Assembly: GCF_900106035.1 (NCBI RefSeq)
Contig: NZ_FNUC01000003.1
Span: forward strand, 2,597,501-2,661,500
Direction of reading: 5' to 3'
Length of the DNA: 64,000 nucleotides
Source: Jiangella alba
Lineage (GTDB): Bacteria > Actinomycetota > Actinomycetes > Jiangellales > Jiangellaceae
The notes below the pieces were generated by a model, which saw only the letters and a program-made list of their open reading frames with translations, searched no databases and was not told the origin of the DNA. The translations under genes were made by a program, and so were the position numbers. This document shows, piece by piece, positions 43,734 to 52,653 of this stretch (positions are counted from its first letter, which is position 1; every line of letters starts with the position of its first letter).

Positions 43734-44507
43734 TCACTCGGGTGACACCCGGCGCTCGATGTAGCGGGCGACGCCTTCGAGCACGAGATCGAGGCCGAAC
43801 GCGAAGTCGTCGCCGAGCCATTCGTCGTCGGGCTCGGCGTAGCCGTCGAAGGACTCGTCGGCGACGATGCGGGCCAGCACCGGGTGCTCGGCGGGGTTGA
43901 CGAACGACGTCAGCATGCGGCCGTAGGCCTGGTCCCAGGCCGCCTGCGGCACGCCGGTGCGCTTCTCGACGTCGGCCAGCGTGGTGGCCAGCTGGGCGTG
44001 CCCGCGGACGAAGCCGCTGAGCACGACCAGGATGCCGAGCATCTCTCCCCCGCTGAGCCCGGTCTCGTCGAGCGCGGCGAGCGCCTGCTCCATGCGCTTG
44101 ATCTGGTTGGGGCCCATCGGCGGCGCGTTCATCGGGACGTCCAGGGCCCAGCGCCGGCGCCGGTAGATGTCGGCGGTGTCGGTGGCCCACCAGCGCAGCT
44201 TGTCGCGCCAGCCGGTCAGCTCGGGCGGGATGTCGGGCACCACGGACGCGTGCTCGACCATGAGCTCGAGCAGGTCGGTCTTGCTGGGCACGTACCGGTA
44301 CAGCGACATCGTGGTGTACCCGAGCTCGTCGGCCACCCGTCGCATGGAGACCGCCGCCACCCCTTCGGCGTCGGCGATGGCGATGCCGGTGTCGACGATC
44401 TGCCGCAGCGACAGCGCGGGCTTGGGCCCGCGGGTCGGCGGCGCCTGGACGTCCCACAGCAGGTCGAGCGTGCGGTTCGGATCGGCCTGACGCTGGTCGG
44501 TGGCCAT
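43734..44507 (-). CDS. TetR/AcrR family regulator, TetR class C-terminal domain
   Basis: 257 residues from ATG 44507 with a GGGGGAG site. HTH: IVDTGIAIADAEGVAAVSMRRVADELGYTTMSLYRYVPSKTDLLELMV; the C-terminal part (WRDKLRWWATDTADIYRRRRWALDVPMN, MEQALAALDETGLSGGEM) is the TetR_C_1 type linked to antibiotic exporters. It is divergent from the DrrAB-type transporter and probably represses it. Confidence 0.9.
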   Translation of the reverse strand: MATDQRQADPNRTLDLLWDVQAPPTRGPKPALSLRQIVDTGIAIADAEGVAAVSMRRVADELGYTTMSLYRYVPSKTDLLELMVEHASVVPDIPPELTGWRDKLRWWATDTADIYRRRRWALDVPMNAPPMGPNQIKRMEQALAALDETGLSGGEMLGILVVLSGFVRGHAQLATTLADVEKRTGVPQAAWDQAYGRMLTSFVNPAEHPVLARIVADESFDGYAEPDDEWLGDDFAFGLDLVLEGVARYIERRVSPE

Positions 44508-44533
44508 GCTCCCCCTTCGTCGGTGGCGTGCGC

Positions 44534-44593
44534 TTGACGCCCATCCTAGAACTGTGTACAACATAAACCAAGCGATATACGCCATAAACAGTT
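44534..44593 (+). promoter_or_regulatory. Promoter and operator of the DrrAB-type exporter
   Basis: TTGACG (44534-44539), 17-bp spacer, TACAAC (44557-44562). An inverted pair AACTGT (44550-44555) / ACAGTT (44588-44593) flanks the -10 and the transcription start in a 50-bp AT-rich island, fitting TetR repression. Confidence 0.5.
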
Positions 44594-44608
44594 TAAGGGA
44601 GGGTGGCA

Positions 44609-45588
<980 letters not shown>

Positions 45589-45592
<4 letters not shown>

Positions 45593-46443
45593 GCATCACG
45601 CTGCAGCAACCGCCCACCCTGGTCGCTCCCCCGCCGGCCCGCACGCCGCTGGCCCGGCTGCGCTGGGCGCTGGCCGACGGCTGGGTGATGACGAAGCGCA
45701 ACCTGTCGCACGTCGTGCGGGCGCCCGAAGAGGTCGTCATCTACTTCACCCTGCCGATCATGTTCGTCCTGGTCTTCGGGTACGTGTTCGGCAGCGGCAT
45801 GGCGCTGCCCGGCGGCGGCGACTACCGCGAGTTCCTGCTGCCCGGCGTGTTCGCGATGACCATGCTGTACGGGCTCGGCGCCACCGCCACGAGCATCGCC
45901 TTCGACGTCGACCGCGGCGTCGTCGACCGGTTCCGGTCCATGCCGATGGCCCGCTCGGCCCTGGTCGTCGGGCGCAGCGGGGCCGACCTCGTCCGCGCCC
46001 TGCTGGAGATGGCGACCCTGGTGGTGTGCGGGCTGCTGGTCGGCTGGCAGTGGCGGGGCGGCATCGGCGACGCGCTGGCGGCCGTCGGGCTGATCCTGCT
46101 GCTGCGGTTCGCGATCACCTGGATCGGCATCTACCTCGGCCTGGTCGTGCCGAACCCGGACACCGTCGGCGTGATCGTCTTCCCGGCGGCGTTCCCGCTG
46201 ACGGCGCTGTCCAACGTGTTCGTCGCGCCGGAGCTGATGCCGGGCTGGATGGGCGCGGTGTCGGAGTGGAACCCGCTGTCCTCGACGGTGGCCGCGGCGC
46301 GCGAGCTGTTCGGCAACCCCGGCTTCGGCGGCGATTCGTGGGCCGCGCAGCACAGCCTGCTGCTGGCCGTCGCCTGGCCGCTGCTGATCCTCGCGATCTT
46401 CGTGCCGCTGTCCATCCGCCGCTACCAGAAGCTCAGCCGCTGA
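45589..46443 (+). CDS. DrrB-type ABC-2 permease
   Basis: 284 residues. Six TM helices in the ABC-2 arrangement; a cytoplasmic N-terminus (RWALADGWVMTKRNLSHVVRAPEEVV) and the signature VDRFRSMPMARSALVVGR are typical of DrrB. Last TM is followed by a short basic tail. It forms the pore with the DrrA-type ATPase. Confidence 0.9.
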
Positions 46444-46517
46444 CCCGTTGCCCTCGCCGCCCCGGCGGAGCACGCTGGAGGGAGACCGTTCGGTCCGCTC
46501 CGGGGAGGTCGGGGACC

Positions 46518-46723
46518 ATGCACGCACACGACGGTGACCACCTGGTGGTCGAGGGCACGAAGGTCGGCTCGGGCGGCGCGAGGGCGAGGTGCTCGAGGCG
46601 CACGGGCCCGACGGCGGCCCGCCGTTCCTGGTCCGCTGGTCCGACGGCGCGCAGTGCCTGGTCTACCCGGGCACCGACGCCCACGTCGTCCCGGCGGCGC
46701 CGGCGACACCGGCGGACGGCTGA
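46518..46723 (+). pseudogene. DUF1918 gene with a frameshift
   Basis: The ATG opens MHAHDGDHLVVEGTKVGSG, the normal start of a DUF1918 protein. The second half of the domain (REGEVLEAHGPDGGPPFLV, RWSDGAQCLVYPGTDAHVVP) is read in another frame ending at TGA 46721. The interval is 206 bp, one base short of an exact 69 codons, so a single base was lost around 46571-46580 (run GGGCGGCGCGAG). Either a real mutation or a sequencing error. Confidence 0.7.
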
Positions 46724-46857
46724 GCACGGCCCGGCCGTCTCCGCCGGAGGGTCCGTGACCCCGCGGGTCATACGCAGCACAAGTAACTCGTCATTACCAG
46801 AGTCCTATTGCTCCCGGTTAGTCTGCTCTTCCACGACCCCGCCCGGAGCCGCCATTC

Positions 46858-48525
46858 ATGCCAGGACGCCACGCCTCGCACCGACCGGCCGCGCCCTCGC
46901 CCTGGCCGCGCCGGCTCGGCCTGTCCGTCATGGCGGTCGCGCTGATCGGGGCGGCCGGGCTCGGCGTCGTGTCGATCCTGGACCGTGGTGACAGTGAGTG
47001 CGGCGCGACGCTGCCGGTCACCGTCGTCGCCGACCCGACGCTCGCGCCGGTGCTCACCGAGCTCGCCCGCACCTACACCGACAGCGAGCCGCGGCAGGGC
47101 GACCGATGCGTCGAGATCGACGTCGCGGCCAGCACCGCGGCCGCGGCCGTGCCGACGTTCGGCGGCGAGGAGGCGCCGGACCTGTGGATCCCCAAGACCC
47201 GCGCGTTCGGCCCGGCCGTCGACGACGGACTGATCGAGCCGCTGGCCAACGTCGCGCTGTCGCCGCTGGTCGTGGCGATGCCGCAGGACGCGGCCGCGGC
47301 CGTCGCGGGTGCGGACGCGCAGATCTCGTGGGCCGCGCTCGTGCAGGGCGACGGGCCCGCGGTCATCGCCGATCCCGCCGCCACCGACGAAGGGCTGGCC
47401 AGCCTGGTCGCCGTCCGCACCGCGCTGGGCGACCAGATCGAGGCCGACCAGCTGGTCGAGGTCATGACGCAGGTCTCGCAGGCGTCCGTGCCCACCGTCG
47501 ACGACGCGCTCGCCGCCACGGCCGAGGCGCCGGCCGCCATCACCGCGACCGAGCAGTCCGTCGTCGCCTACAACCGCGACCCGTCCGGCCCGCGCCTCAC
47601 CGCCCTCTACCCCGCCGAGGGCACCTTCGGGTTCGACTACCCGGCGTTCGCCGTCACCGGCGCCGACGACGACTCCGACGCCCGTGCGGCCGCCGCCGCG
47701 TTCGTCACCCACCTCGAGACGGAGGAGGCCCAGGACACGCTGCACCGGGCCGGGTTCCGCAGCCCCGACGGCACCGCGGCCGCCGACGCGGGCATCGTCG
47801 ACGGCATCCGTGCGGCGCTGCCCGAGCTGCTGCCCGCACCCGCCCCGGAGCTGATCGCCGAACTGTCCCGGCAGTGGGCGGCGCTCTCGCTGGACATGCG
47901 GATGCTCGCCGTCATCGACGTGTCCGGGTCGATGAACGAGCAGGTGAACGGCGGCGCCACCCGCATCGAGCTGACCCGCGACGCCGCGCTGGAGGCGCTG
48001 ACGCTGTTCCCGCCGGACGCCTCCGTCGGGCTGTGGGCGTTCTCGATCGAGCAGGACCCGCCGAACGACTACATCGAGCTGGTCGAGGTCGGGCCGATGA
48101 ACGAGCGGCTGCTCAACGGCAGCACCCGGCAGGAGGCACTGGTCATCGCGTCGGAGTCGCTGCCGTCGCGGGCCGAGGGCGGCACCGGGCTCTACGACAC
48201 CGCCTGGGCCGCGTTCCAGTCGATGCGCAGCGGCTACCAGGCCGGCATGGTGAACTCGGTGGTGCTGCTCACCGACGGCCGCAACGAGGACGACCCCGAC
48301 GGCATCGACCTCGAGACACTGCTCACCCAGCTCACCGCCCAGTTCGACCCGGCCGAGCCGGTGCCGATCATCACCATCGGCATGGGCCCCGAGGCCGACA
48401 TGGAGGCGCTGCAGCAGATCTCCGCCGCCACCGGCACGACGGCCTACCACGCCGAGGATCCCAGCGACATCAAGGCCGTGTTCATCCAGGCCATGATCGA
48501 ACGGCAGTGCCGCCCCAACTGCTGA
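46858..48525 (+). CDS. Substrate-binding plus VWA domain protein
   Basis: 555 residues. A basic N-terminus and one TM/signal segment (LGLSVMAVALIGAAGLGVVSIL) are followed by a periplasmic-binding-protein-like domain (LPVTVVADPTLAPVLTELART to about residue 320) and a VWA domain from about 350 with intact MIDAS DVSGS, GGTGLYDT and LLTDGRNEDD. This fusion of a molybdate/phosphate-type binding fold with VWA is a known actinobacterial architecture of unknown role at the cell surface. Two Cys (near 48 and 83) and a C-terminal CRPNC may form disulfides. Confidence 0.85.
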   Translation: MPGRHASHRPAAPSPWPRRLGLSVMAVALIGAAGLGVVSILDRGDSECGATLPVTVVADPTLAPVLTELARTYTDSEPRQGDRCVEIDVAASTAAAAVPTFGGEEAPDLWIPKTRAFGPAVDDGLIEPLANVALSPLVVAMPQDAAAAVAGADAQISWAALVQGDGPAVIADPAATDEGLASLVAVRTALGDQIEADQLVEVMTQVSQASVPTVDDALAATAEAPAAITATEQSVVAYNRDPSGPRLTALYPAEGTFGFDYPAFAVTGADDDSDARAAAAAFVTHLETEEAQDTLHRAGFRSPDGTAAADAGIVDGIRAALPELLPAPAPELIAELSRQWAALSLDMRMLAVIDVSGSMNEQVNGGATRIELTRDAALEALTLFPPDASVGLWAFSIEQDPPNDYIELVEVGPMNERLLNGSTRQEALVIASESLPSRAEGGTGLYDTAWAAFQSMRSGYQAGMVNSVVLLTDGRNEDDPDGIDLETLLTQLTAQFDPAEPVPIITIGMGPEADMEALQQISAATGTTAYHAEDPSDIKAVFIQAMIERQCRPNC

Positions 48526-48606
48526 CCGCGTGGCGCGCCTGTCCGGTTTCGGCTGCGGCGAACCCTATGATCTTGGGTCGACGAGCGCCCGAGGGAGGTG
48601 GCTGCC

Positions 48607-49413
48607 GTGAACAACCTGTCGTGGCCGGCCACCATCATCCTCGGCATCGTCCTGGGGCTCATCGCGGGCGCGGCCGAGAACGCGGGCGTGGGGCGGGACC
48701 AGCCGTCGGCGAGCCCGCCGGCGTCGGCGTCGCCCGGCACCGGCTCGGACGACGACTCCGGTGGCGGCGGGTCGGGTGGCGGGTCCGGCGGCGGCTCGGG
48801 TGGCGGTGAGACCAACCCCGACACCGGCGGCGCCGCCGAGGAGAACACCGTCACCCTCACCTTCGACGACGGCCCGCACCCGGTGTACACCCAGCAGGTG
48901 CTCGAGCTGCTCGAAGAGCACGACGCCATCGCCGTCTTCTGCATGGTCGGCCAGCGCGCCCGCGAGCACCCCGAGGTCGTCCGCCAGGTCGTCGACGCCG
49001 GTCACGCCCTGTGCAACCACACCGACAGCCACGACGAGCAGTTGTCCGGGCGCACCCGCGAGCAGATCGAGCAGCAGATCGGCGAGACCGACGAGGCCCT
49101 CGACGACGCCGTCGGCGGCGACACCGAGGTGCGCTGGTTCCGCCAGCCGGGCACGTACGTGCAGCCGCAGGTCAGGCCGGTCCTCGACGACGAGAAGCTG
49201 GAGCCGCTGGACTGGACGGTCGACCCACGCGACTGGTCGCGCCCCGGCTCGGCGTCGATCGTGCAGGACGTTCTCGGGCAGGTCGAGCCCGGGTCGGTCA
49301 TACTGCTGCACGACGGCGGCGGCGACCGGTCGCAGACGGTCGCGGCCCTCGACCAGATCCTGACCGGCCTCGACGCCGCCGGCTACCGCTACGTCCTGCC
49401 TGGAGACCCATGA
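48607..49413 (+). CDS. Secreted polysaccharide deacetylase (NodB domain)
   Basis: 268 residues. A TM/signal anchor (PATIILGIVLGLIAGAAE), a flexible Gly/Ser linker (residues about 45-72, GGGSGGGSGGG-type), then the NodB domain: motif 1 TFDDGPHP, motif 2 NHTDSH, motif 3 RQPGTY, motif 4 WTVDPRDW, motif 5 ILLHDGGG. All metal and catalytic positions seem present. It should remove N-acetyl groups from peptidoglycan or other surface glycans. GTG 48607 is chosen for the GGGAGG 8 nt upstream. ATGA overlap with the next gene. Confidence 0.9.
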   Translation: MNNLSWPATIILGIVLGLIAGAAENAGVGRDQPSASPPASASPGTGSDDDSGGGGSGGGSGGGSGGGETNPDTGGAAEENTVTLTFDDGPHPVYTQQVLELLEEHDAIAVFCMVGQRAREHPEVVRQVVDAGHALCNHTDSHDEQLSGRTREQIEQQIGETDEALDDAVGGDTEVRWFRQPGTYVQPQVRPVLDDEKLEPLDWTVDPRDWSRPGSASIVQDVLGQVEPGSVILLHDGGGDRSQTVAALDQILTGLDAAGYRYVLPGDP

Positions 49414-49889
49414 CCCGCCCCGTCGCCGTCGTCGACATCGACGGCGTCCTCGCCGACGTCCAGCACCGGCTGCACCACCTGAAGCGGCGGCCGAAGGACT
49501 GGGCCGGCTTCTTCGGCGCGATGGGCGACGACACGCCGTACGCCGAGGGCATCGAGCTGGTGACGCTGCTGGCGCACGAGCACGAGGTGGTCTACCTCAG
49601 TGGCCGGCCCGAGCGCACCCGCGCCGTCACCCGGTCGTGGCTGGCCGCCAACGGCGCACCGGCCGGCACCATCATGCTCCGCCCCGACGACGACCGCCGC
49701 CCGGCCCGCCAGTTCAAGGTCGGCGTGCTGCGCCGGCTGGCGGCACACCGCGAGGTCGCCATGCTGGTCGACGACGATCCCGCCGTCTGCTCCGCCGCCC
49801 GGGCCGCCGGGTTCACCGTCTACGAGGCCGAGTGGGGCCGCTCCGACCCCACGCTGTTCGGCGCCCAGGAGACCGACGGTCGCACCTAG
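49410..49889 (+). CDS. HAD-superfamily phosphatase (PNKP 3'-phosphatase-like)
   Basis: 159 residues. Motif I is DIDGVLADVQHRLHHL, motif II SGRPERTRAVTRSWL, motif III ... QFKVGVLRRL and motif IV LVDDDPAVCSAARAAG. This pattern matches the small polynucleotide kinase-phosphatase/Swiss-army HAD group. All four key motifs are present, so an active phosphatase is likely; the substrate is not evident. Coupled to the deacetylase gene. Confidence 0.8.
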   Translation: MTRPVAVVDIDGVLADVQHRLHHLKRRPKDWAGFFGAMGDDTPYAEGIELVTLLAHEHEVVYLSGRPERTRAVTRSWLAANGAPAGTIMLRPDDDRRPARQFKVGVLRRLAAHREVAMLVDDDPAVCSAARAAGFTVYEAEWGRSDPTLFGAQETDGRT

Positions 49890-50083
49890 TGTCGTGCGTC
49901 GCTCATTCGTTGACAACGCTGGCCGTCGCCAGGGGTGACGATACCCACCTTCATGATCATCAACCTTTTGCGCTGTCATGACGACCGAGAAGGTGGATGA
50001 AAACGGCCGGTCCGGGTGGCGGGGCAGGACTACGACCAGACCGTCCACACGGCGCCTGTCAACTGGATTCAGACGCGCGGCAC

Positions 50084-51058
50084 TTAGGTCACCAGCAGCG
50101 ACTTGCCGACGGTCGCACGGGCCTCCAGCGCCGTGTGCGCGTCGGCGGCCCGGTCCAGCGGATGGGCGGCGGCGATGACGGGGCGCAGCCGTCCGGCGGC
50201 GGCGAGCGCCAGCGCCGCGGCGAGCAACTCGCGGACGGCCGCCCGATCAAGCCGCGTGGCCAGGGCGTTCGTCACCTCGATGCGCCGGTTCGCGGCCCGC
50301 TCGGCATCGACCTCGGTGAACCCGCCGCCGGCGGTGCCGTAGGTGACGAACCGGCCGCCACGCGCGACCGTCTCGAAGGCCGCCGCGCCGAGCCCGCCGG
50401 GCCCGCCGCCGGCCCCGTCGAACGCGACCTCCACGCCGTCGCCGCCGGTGGCCGCGCGGACCCGATGCTGCCAGCCATCCTCGCCGTAGTCGACGGTCAG
50501 GTCGGCACCGAGGTCGCGGGCGAGGGCCAGCTTGCGCTCCCCGCGGGCGGCCGCGACCACCCGGGCGCCGGCCGCCGTGGCGAGCTGGACCAGCAGCGAT
50601 CCCGCTCCTCCGGCGGCGGCCGCGATCAGCACGGTGTCGCCGGCGGCTACCGGCGCGTGGCGGAGCAGGCCGAGCGCCGTCACGCCGTCGTGCAGCAGCG
50701 CGGCCGCGTCGGTCCAGCCGACGCCGCCGGGCAGCTCGACCAGCTCGTCGAGGCCGGCGGTCATCCGGTCCGCGTAGCCGCCGGAGCCGCGGGCCAGCAC
50801 CCGGCGGCCCACCCAGCCGGGGTCGACGCCTGGGCCGGTGGCGACGACGGTGCCCGCTCCCCCGCCGCCGGGCACGTACGGCGGCCGCAGCGGGAAGTGC
50901 TCGCCGCCCCAGCCGCCGCGCAGCAGGGTGTCCAGGTAGATCACATCGGCGGCCGCCAGCGCGATGACGACCTGTCCCGGCCCGGCGACCGGGTCCGGGA
51001 CCTCGCGGGCGACCAGGACCTCCGGCCCGCCGAACTCACGTACCTCGATGGCTCGCAT
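50084..51058 (-). CDS. Zinc-less quinone oxidoreductase (MDR superfamily)
   Basis: 324 residues from ATG 51058. Starts MRAIEVREFGGPEVLVAREV as in QOR proteins; the cofactor motif is TVLIAAAAGGAGSLLVQLATAAGARVVAAARGERKL (AxxGGxG), and the zinc-binding Cys/His set of alcohol dehydrogenases is missing. These enzymes reduce quinones and other electrophiles with NADPH. The promoter is the same SoxR/MerR type as that of the MFS exporter, consistent with redox-drug detoxification. Confidence 0.9.
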   Translation of the reverse strand: MRAIEVREFGGPEVLVAREVPDPVAGPGQVVIALAAADVIYLDTLLRGGWGGEHFPLRPPYVPGGGGAGTVVATGPGVDPGWVGRRVLARGSGGYADRMTAGLDELVELPGGVGWTDAAALLHDGVTALGLLRHAPVAAGDTVLIAAAAGGAGSLLVQLATAAGARVVAAARGERKLALARDLGADLTVDYGEDGWQHRVRAATGGDGVEVAFDGAGGGPGGLGAAAFETVARGGRFVTYGTAGGGFTEVDAERAANRRIEVTNALATRLDRAAVRELLAAALALAAAGRLRPVIAAAHPLDRAADAHTALEARATVGKSLLVT

Positions 51059-51064
51059 GCCGGC

Positions 51065-51095
51065 AGTCTGCGACCTCAACCACTGTTGAGGTCAA
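51065..51095 (-). promoter_or_regulatory. MerR/SoxR-type promoter of the quinone oxidoreductase
   Basis: On the minus strand TTGACC (51095-51090), a 19-bp spacer and CAGACT (51070-51065) carry the perfect inverted repeat GACCTCAAC / GTTGAGGTC (51072-51080, 51085-51093). ATG starts 6 nt after the -10 element. Every distance equals that of the MFS promoter at 11608. Confidence 0.75.
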
Positions 51096-51829
51096 GCCAG
51101 CAGCAGCGCCGCCAGCGCGCCGGCCAGCATCGGCGGGCCGAACGGCAGGCTCGTCCGCCGGCCCGCCCGCCCCACCGCCAGCAGCACGATCCCGATCAGC
51201 CCGCCGGCCAGGAACGCCAGGAACACCCCGCCGGCGACCGTGGACCAGCCGGCCCAGCCCAGCAACAGTCCCAGCGACGCCGACAGCTTCACGTCGCCGA
51301 GGCCGAGGTCGGCCGGGCGGAGCAGCGCCAGCAGCAGGTAGAAGGCCAGGCACGCGGCGGCGGCCGCCCAGGCGCGTCCGTAGGCGCTCCAGTCGCCGGT
51401 GAGGGCGGCGGCGACCGTCAGCCAAGCGCCGGCCGCGCCGAACGCCGTCAGGGTGAGCCAGTCGGGCAGCAGCTGGGTGCGCAGGTCGACGTACGCCATC
51501 GCGACGCCGAGCAGCCCCACCGCGAGGTAGGCCGGCAGGTCCTCGGGCGCGGTCGCCGCGCCGTCGCGGGCGATCGTCAGCAGCGCCCACACCGCCGCCG
51601 TCGCGACGGCCAGCCAGGCCGCCAGCCGGGGCGCGGCGGCCAGTTCCCGGTACGGCACCGGCGTCGGCGGCCGGCCGCCCTCGATCAGCTCCGGGGACAC
51701 CGGCTCGGCGGCCGCCGGTTCGGTGGCCGGGACGGTGACCGGAGGGCGGTCCGGGATGCGCGCGATCAGCCGCGGCAGCAGGGCGCCGGCGAGCAGGCCG
51801 GCCGCCGCCAGGACGAGCGCGAGGGTCAC
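51092..51829 (-). CDS. A24-family prepilin peptidase
   Basis: 245 residues with about seven hydrophobic segments. The two catalytic Asp lie in AMAYVDLRTQLLPDWLT and in LGLGDVKLSASLGLLLG (GxGD motif), both present. The N-terminal methyltransferase part of classical PilD is absent, as in most actinobacteria. It should cleave type IV pilin or Tad/Flp-like precursors at the membrane. GTG overlaps the aroE stop. Confidence 0.88.
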   Translation of the reverse strand: MTLALVLAAAGLLAGALLPRLIARIPDRPPVTVPATEPAAAEPVSPELIEGGRPPTPVPYRELAAAPRLAAWLAVATAAVWALLTIARDGAATAPEDLPAYLAVGLLGVAMAYVDLRTQLLPDWLTLTAFGAAGAWLTVAAALTGDWSAYGRAWAAAAACLAFYLLLALLRPADLGLGDVKLSASLGLLLGWAGWSTVAGGVFLAFLAGGLIGIVLLAVGRAGRRTSLPFGPPMLAGALAALLLA

Positions 51830-52653
51830 GCGCGGGCGCCGATCGCCGCGAGCGCCGCCGACCGCAGCACGTCGACCGGGACGTCGGCGCCGGTCATCAG
51901 GCGCACCTGGCCGACCGCCTGGTGGGCGAGCAGGTCCAGGCCGCTGGCCACCACGCCGCCGGCCGCCTGCCACGCCGCCGCCACCGGCGTCGGCCACGGG
52001 TCGTACACGACGTCGAACAGCACCCGGTCGGTGGCTCCGGCCGCGGCGACGGCGGTCGCGAGCTCGTCCAGCGCGCCGGACGGCGCCGTCGTCACCGTGA
52101 CGCCGGCGTCGGCGCAGGCCGGCAGGACGGCCCAGGGCGCGGGCTCGGCCGGGTGGCCCAGCGCGGCCGCCACGGCCAGCGCCGCCTCGGCCCGGGCCGC
52201 GGACCGGACGTGCACGTGCACCGGGCCGCTCTCCAGGAACGCCAGCGCCGCCAGCACGCTCGCCGCCGTCGCGCCGCCGCCCCACAGGCACACCGGAGCG
52301 GCCACGGCCGCCCCGGCCTCGCGCAGGGTCGCCACGATGCCCGGCACGTCGGTGTTGTCGGCGTCCCAGCCGCCGTGGTCGCGGCGGACCAGGGTGTTCG
52401 CCGCGCCGACCGTGGCCGCCACATCGGAGGCCGACGTCGCGAGGTCGAGCGCCACCCGCTTGAGCGGCATCGTCAGGGAGAGACCCCGCCAGCCCGCTCC
52501 GAGCGAAGCCACGAACCCGGCCAGCCCGGCCTCGTCGACCTCGTGCGCGGTGTACTCCCAGTCCAGCCCGAGCTGCCGGTACGCGGCGCGGTGGATCACC
52601 GGCGACAACGAGTGCGCGATCGGCGAGCCGAGCACCGCGCAGCGGGTCAGCAC
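51826..52653 (-). CDS. aroE: Shikimate dehydrogenase
   Basis: 275 residues. Substrate motif VLGSPIAHSLSPVIHRAAY, catalytic Lys in SLTMPLKRVALD, ANTLVRR and DNTD. The nucleotide motif GGGATAASVLAALA replaces the usual GAGGAA; no obvious NRT motif after it, seen instead as VHVRSAARAE. It reduces 3-dehydroshikimate with NADPH in aromatic amino acid synthesis. Overlaps the mltG stop by 7 bp. Confidence 0.9.
   Translation of the reverse strand: MLTRCAVLGSPIAHSLSPVIHRAAYRQLGLDWEYTAHEVDEAGLAGFVASLGAGWRGLSLTMPLKRVALDLATSASDVAATVGAANTLVRRDHGGWDADNTDVPGIVATLREAGAAVAAPVCLWGGGATAASVLAALAFLESGPVHVHVRSAARAEAALAVAAALGHPAEPAPWAVLPACADAGVTVTTAPSGALDELATAVAAAGATDRVLFDVVYDPWPTPVAAAWQAAGGVVASGLDLLAHQAVGQVRLMTGADVPVDVLRSAALAAIGARA

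Noticed and set aside
49945-49996. CCACCTTC/GAAGGTGG inverted pair after the HAD gene as terminator
   Set aside because: Only 8 bp arms with a 36-nt loop; too weak to call.
51058-51079. TTG at 51079 as start of the quinone oxidoreductase
   Set aside because: It lies inside the SoxR-type palindrome; the family N-terminus begins at the ATG 51058.
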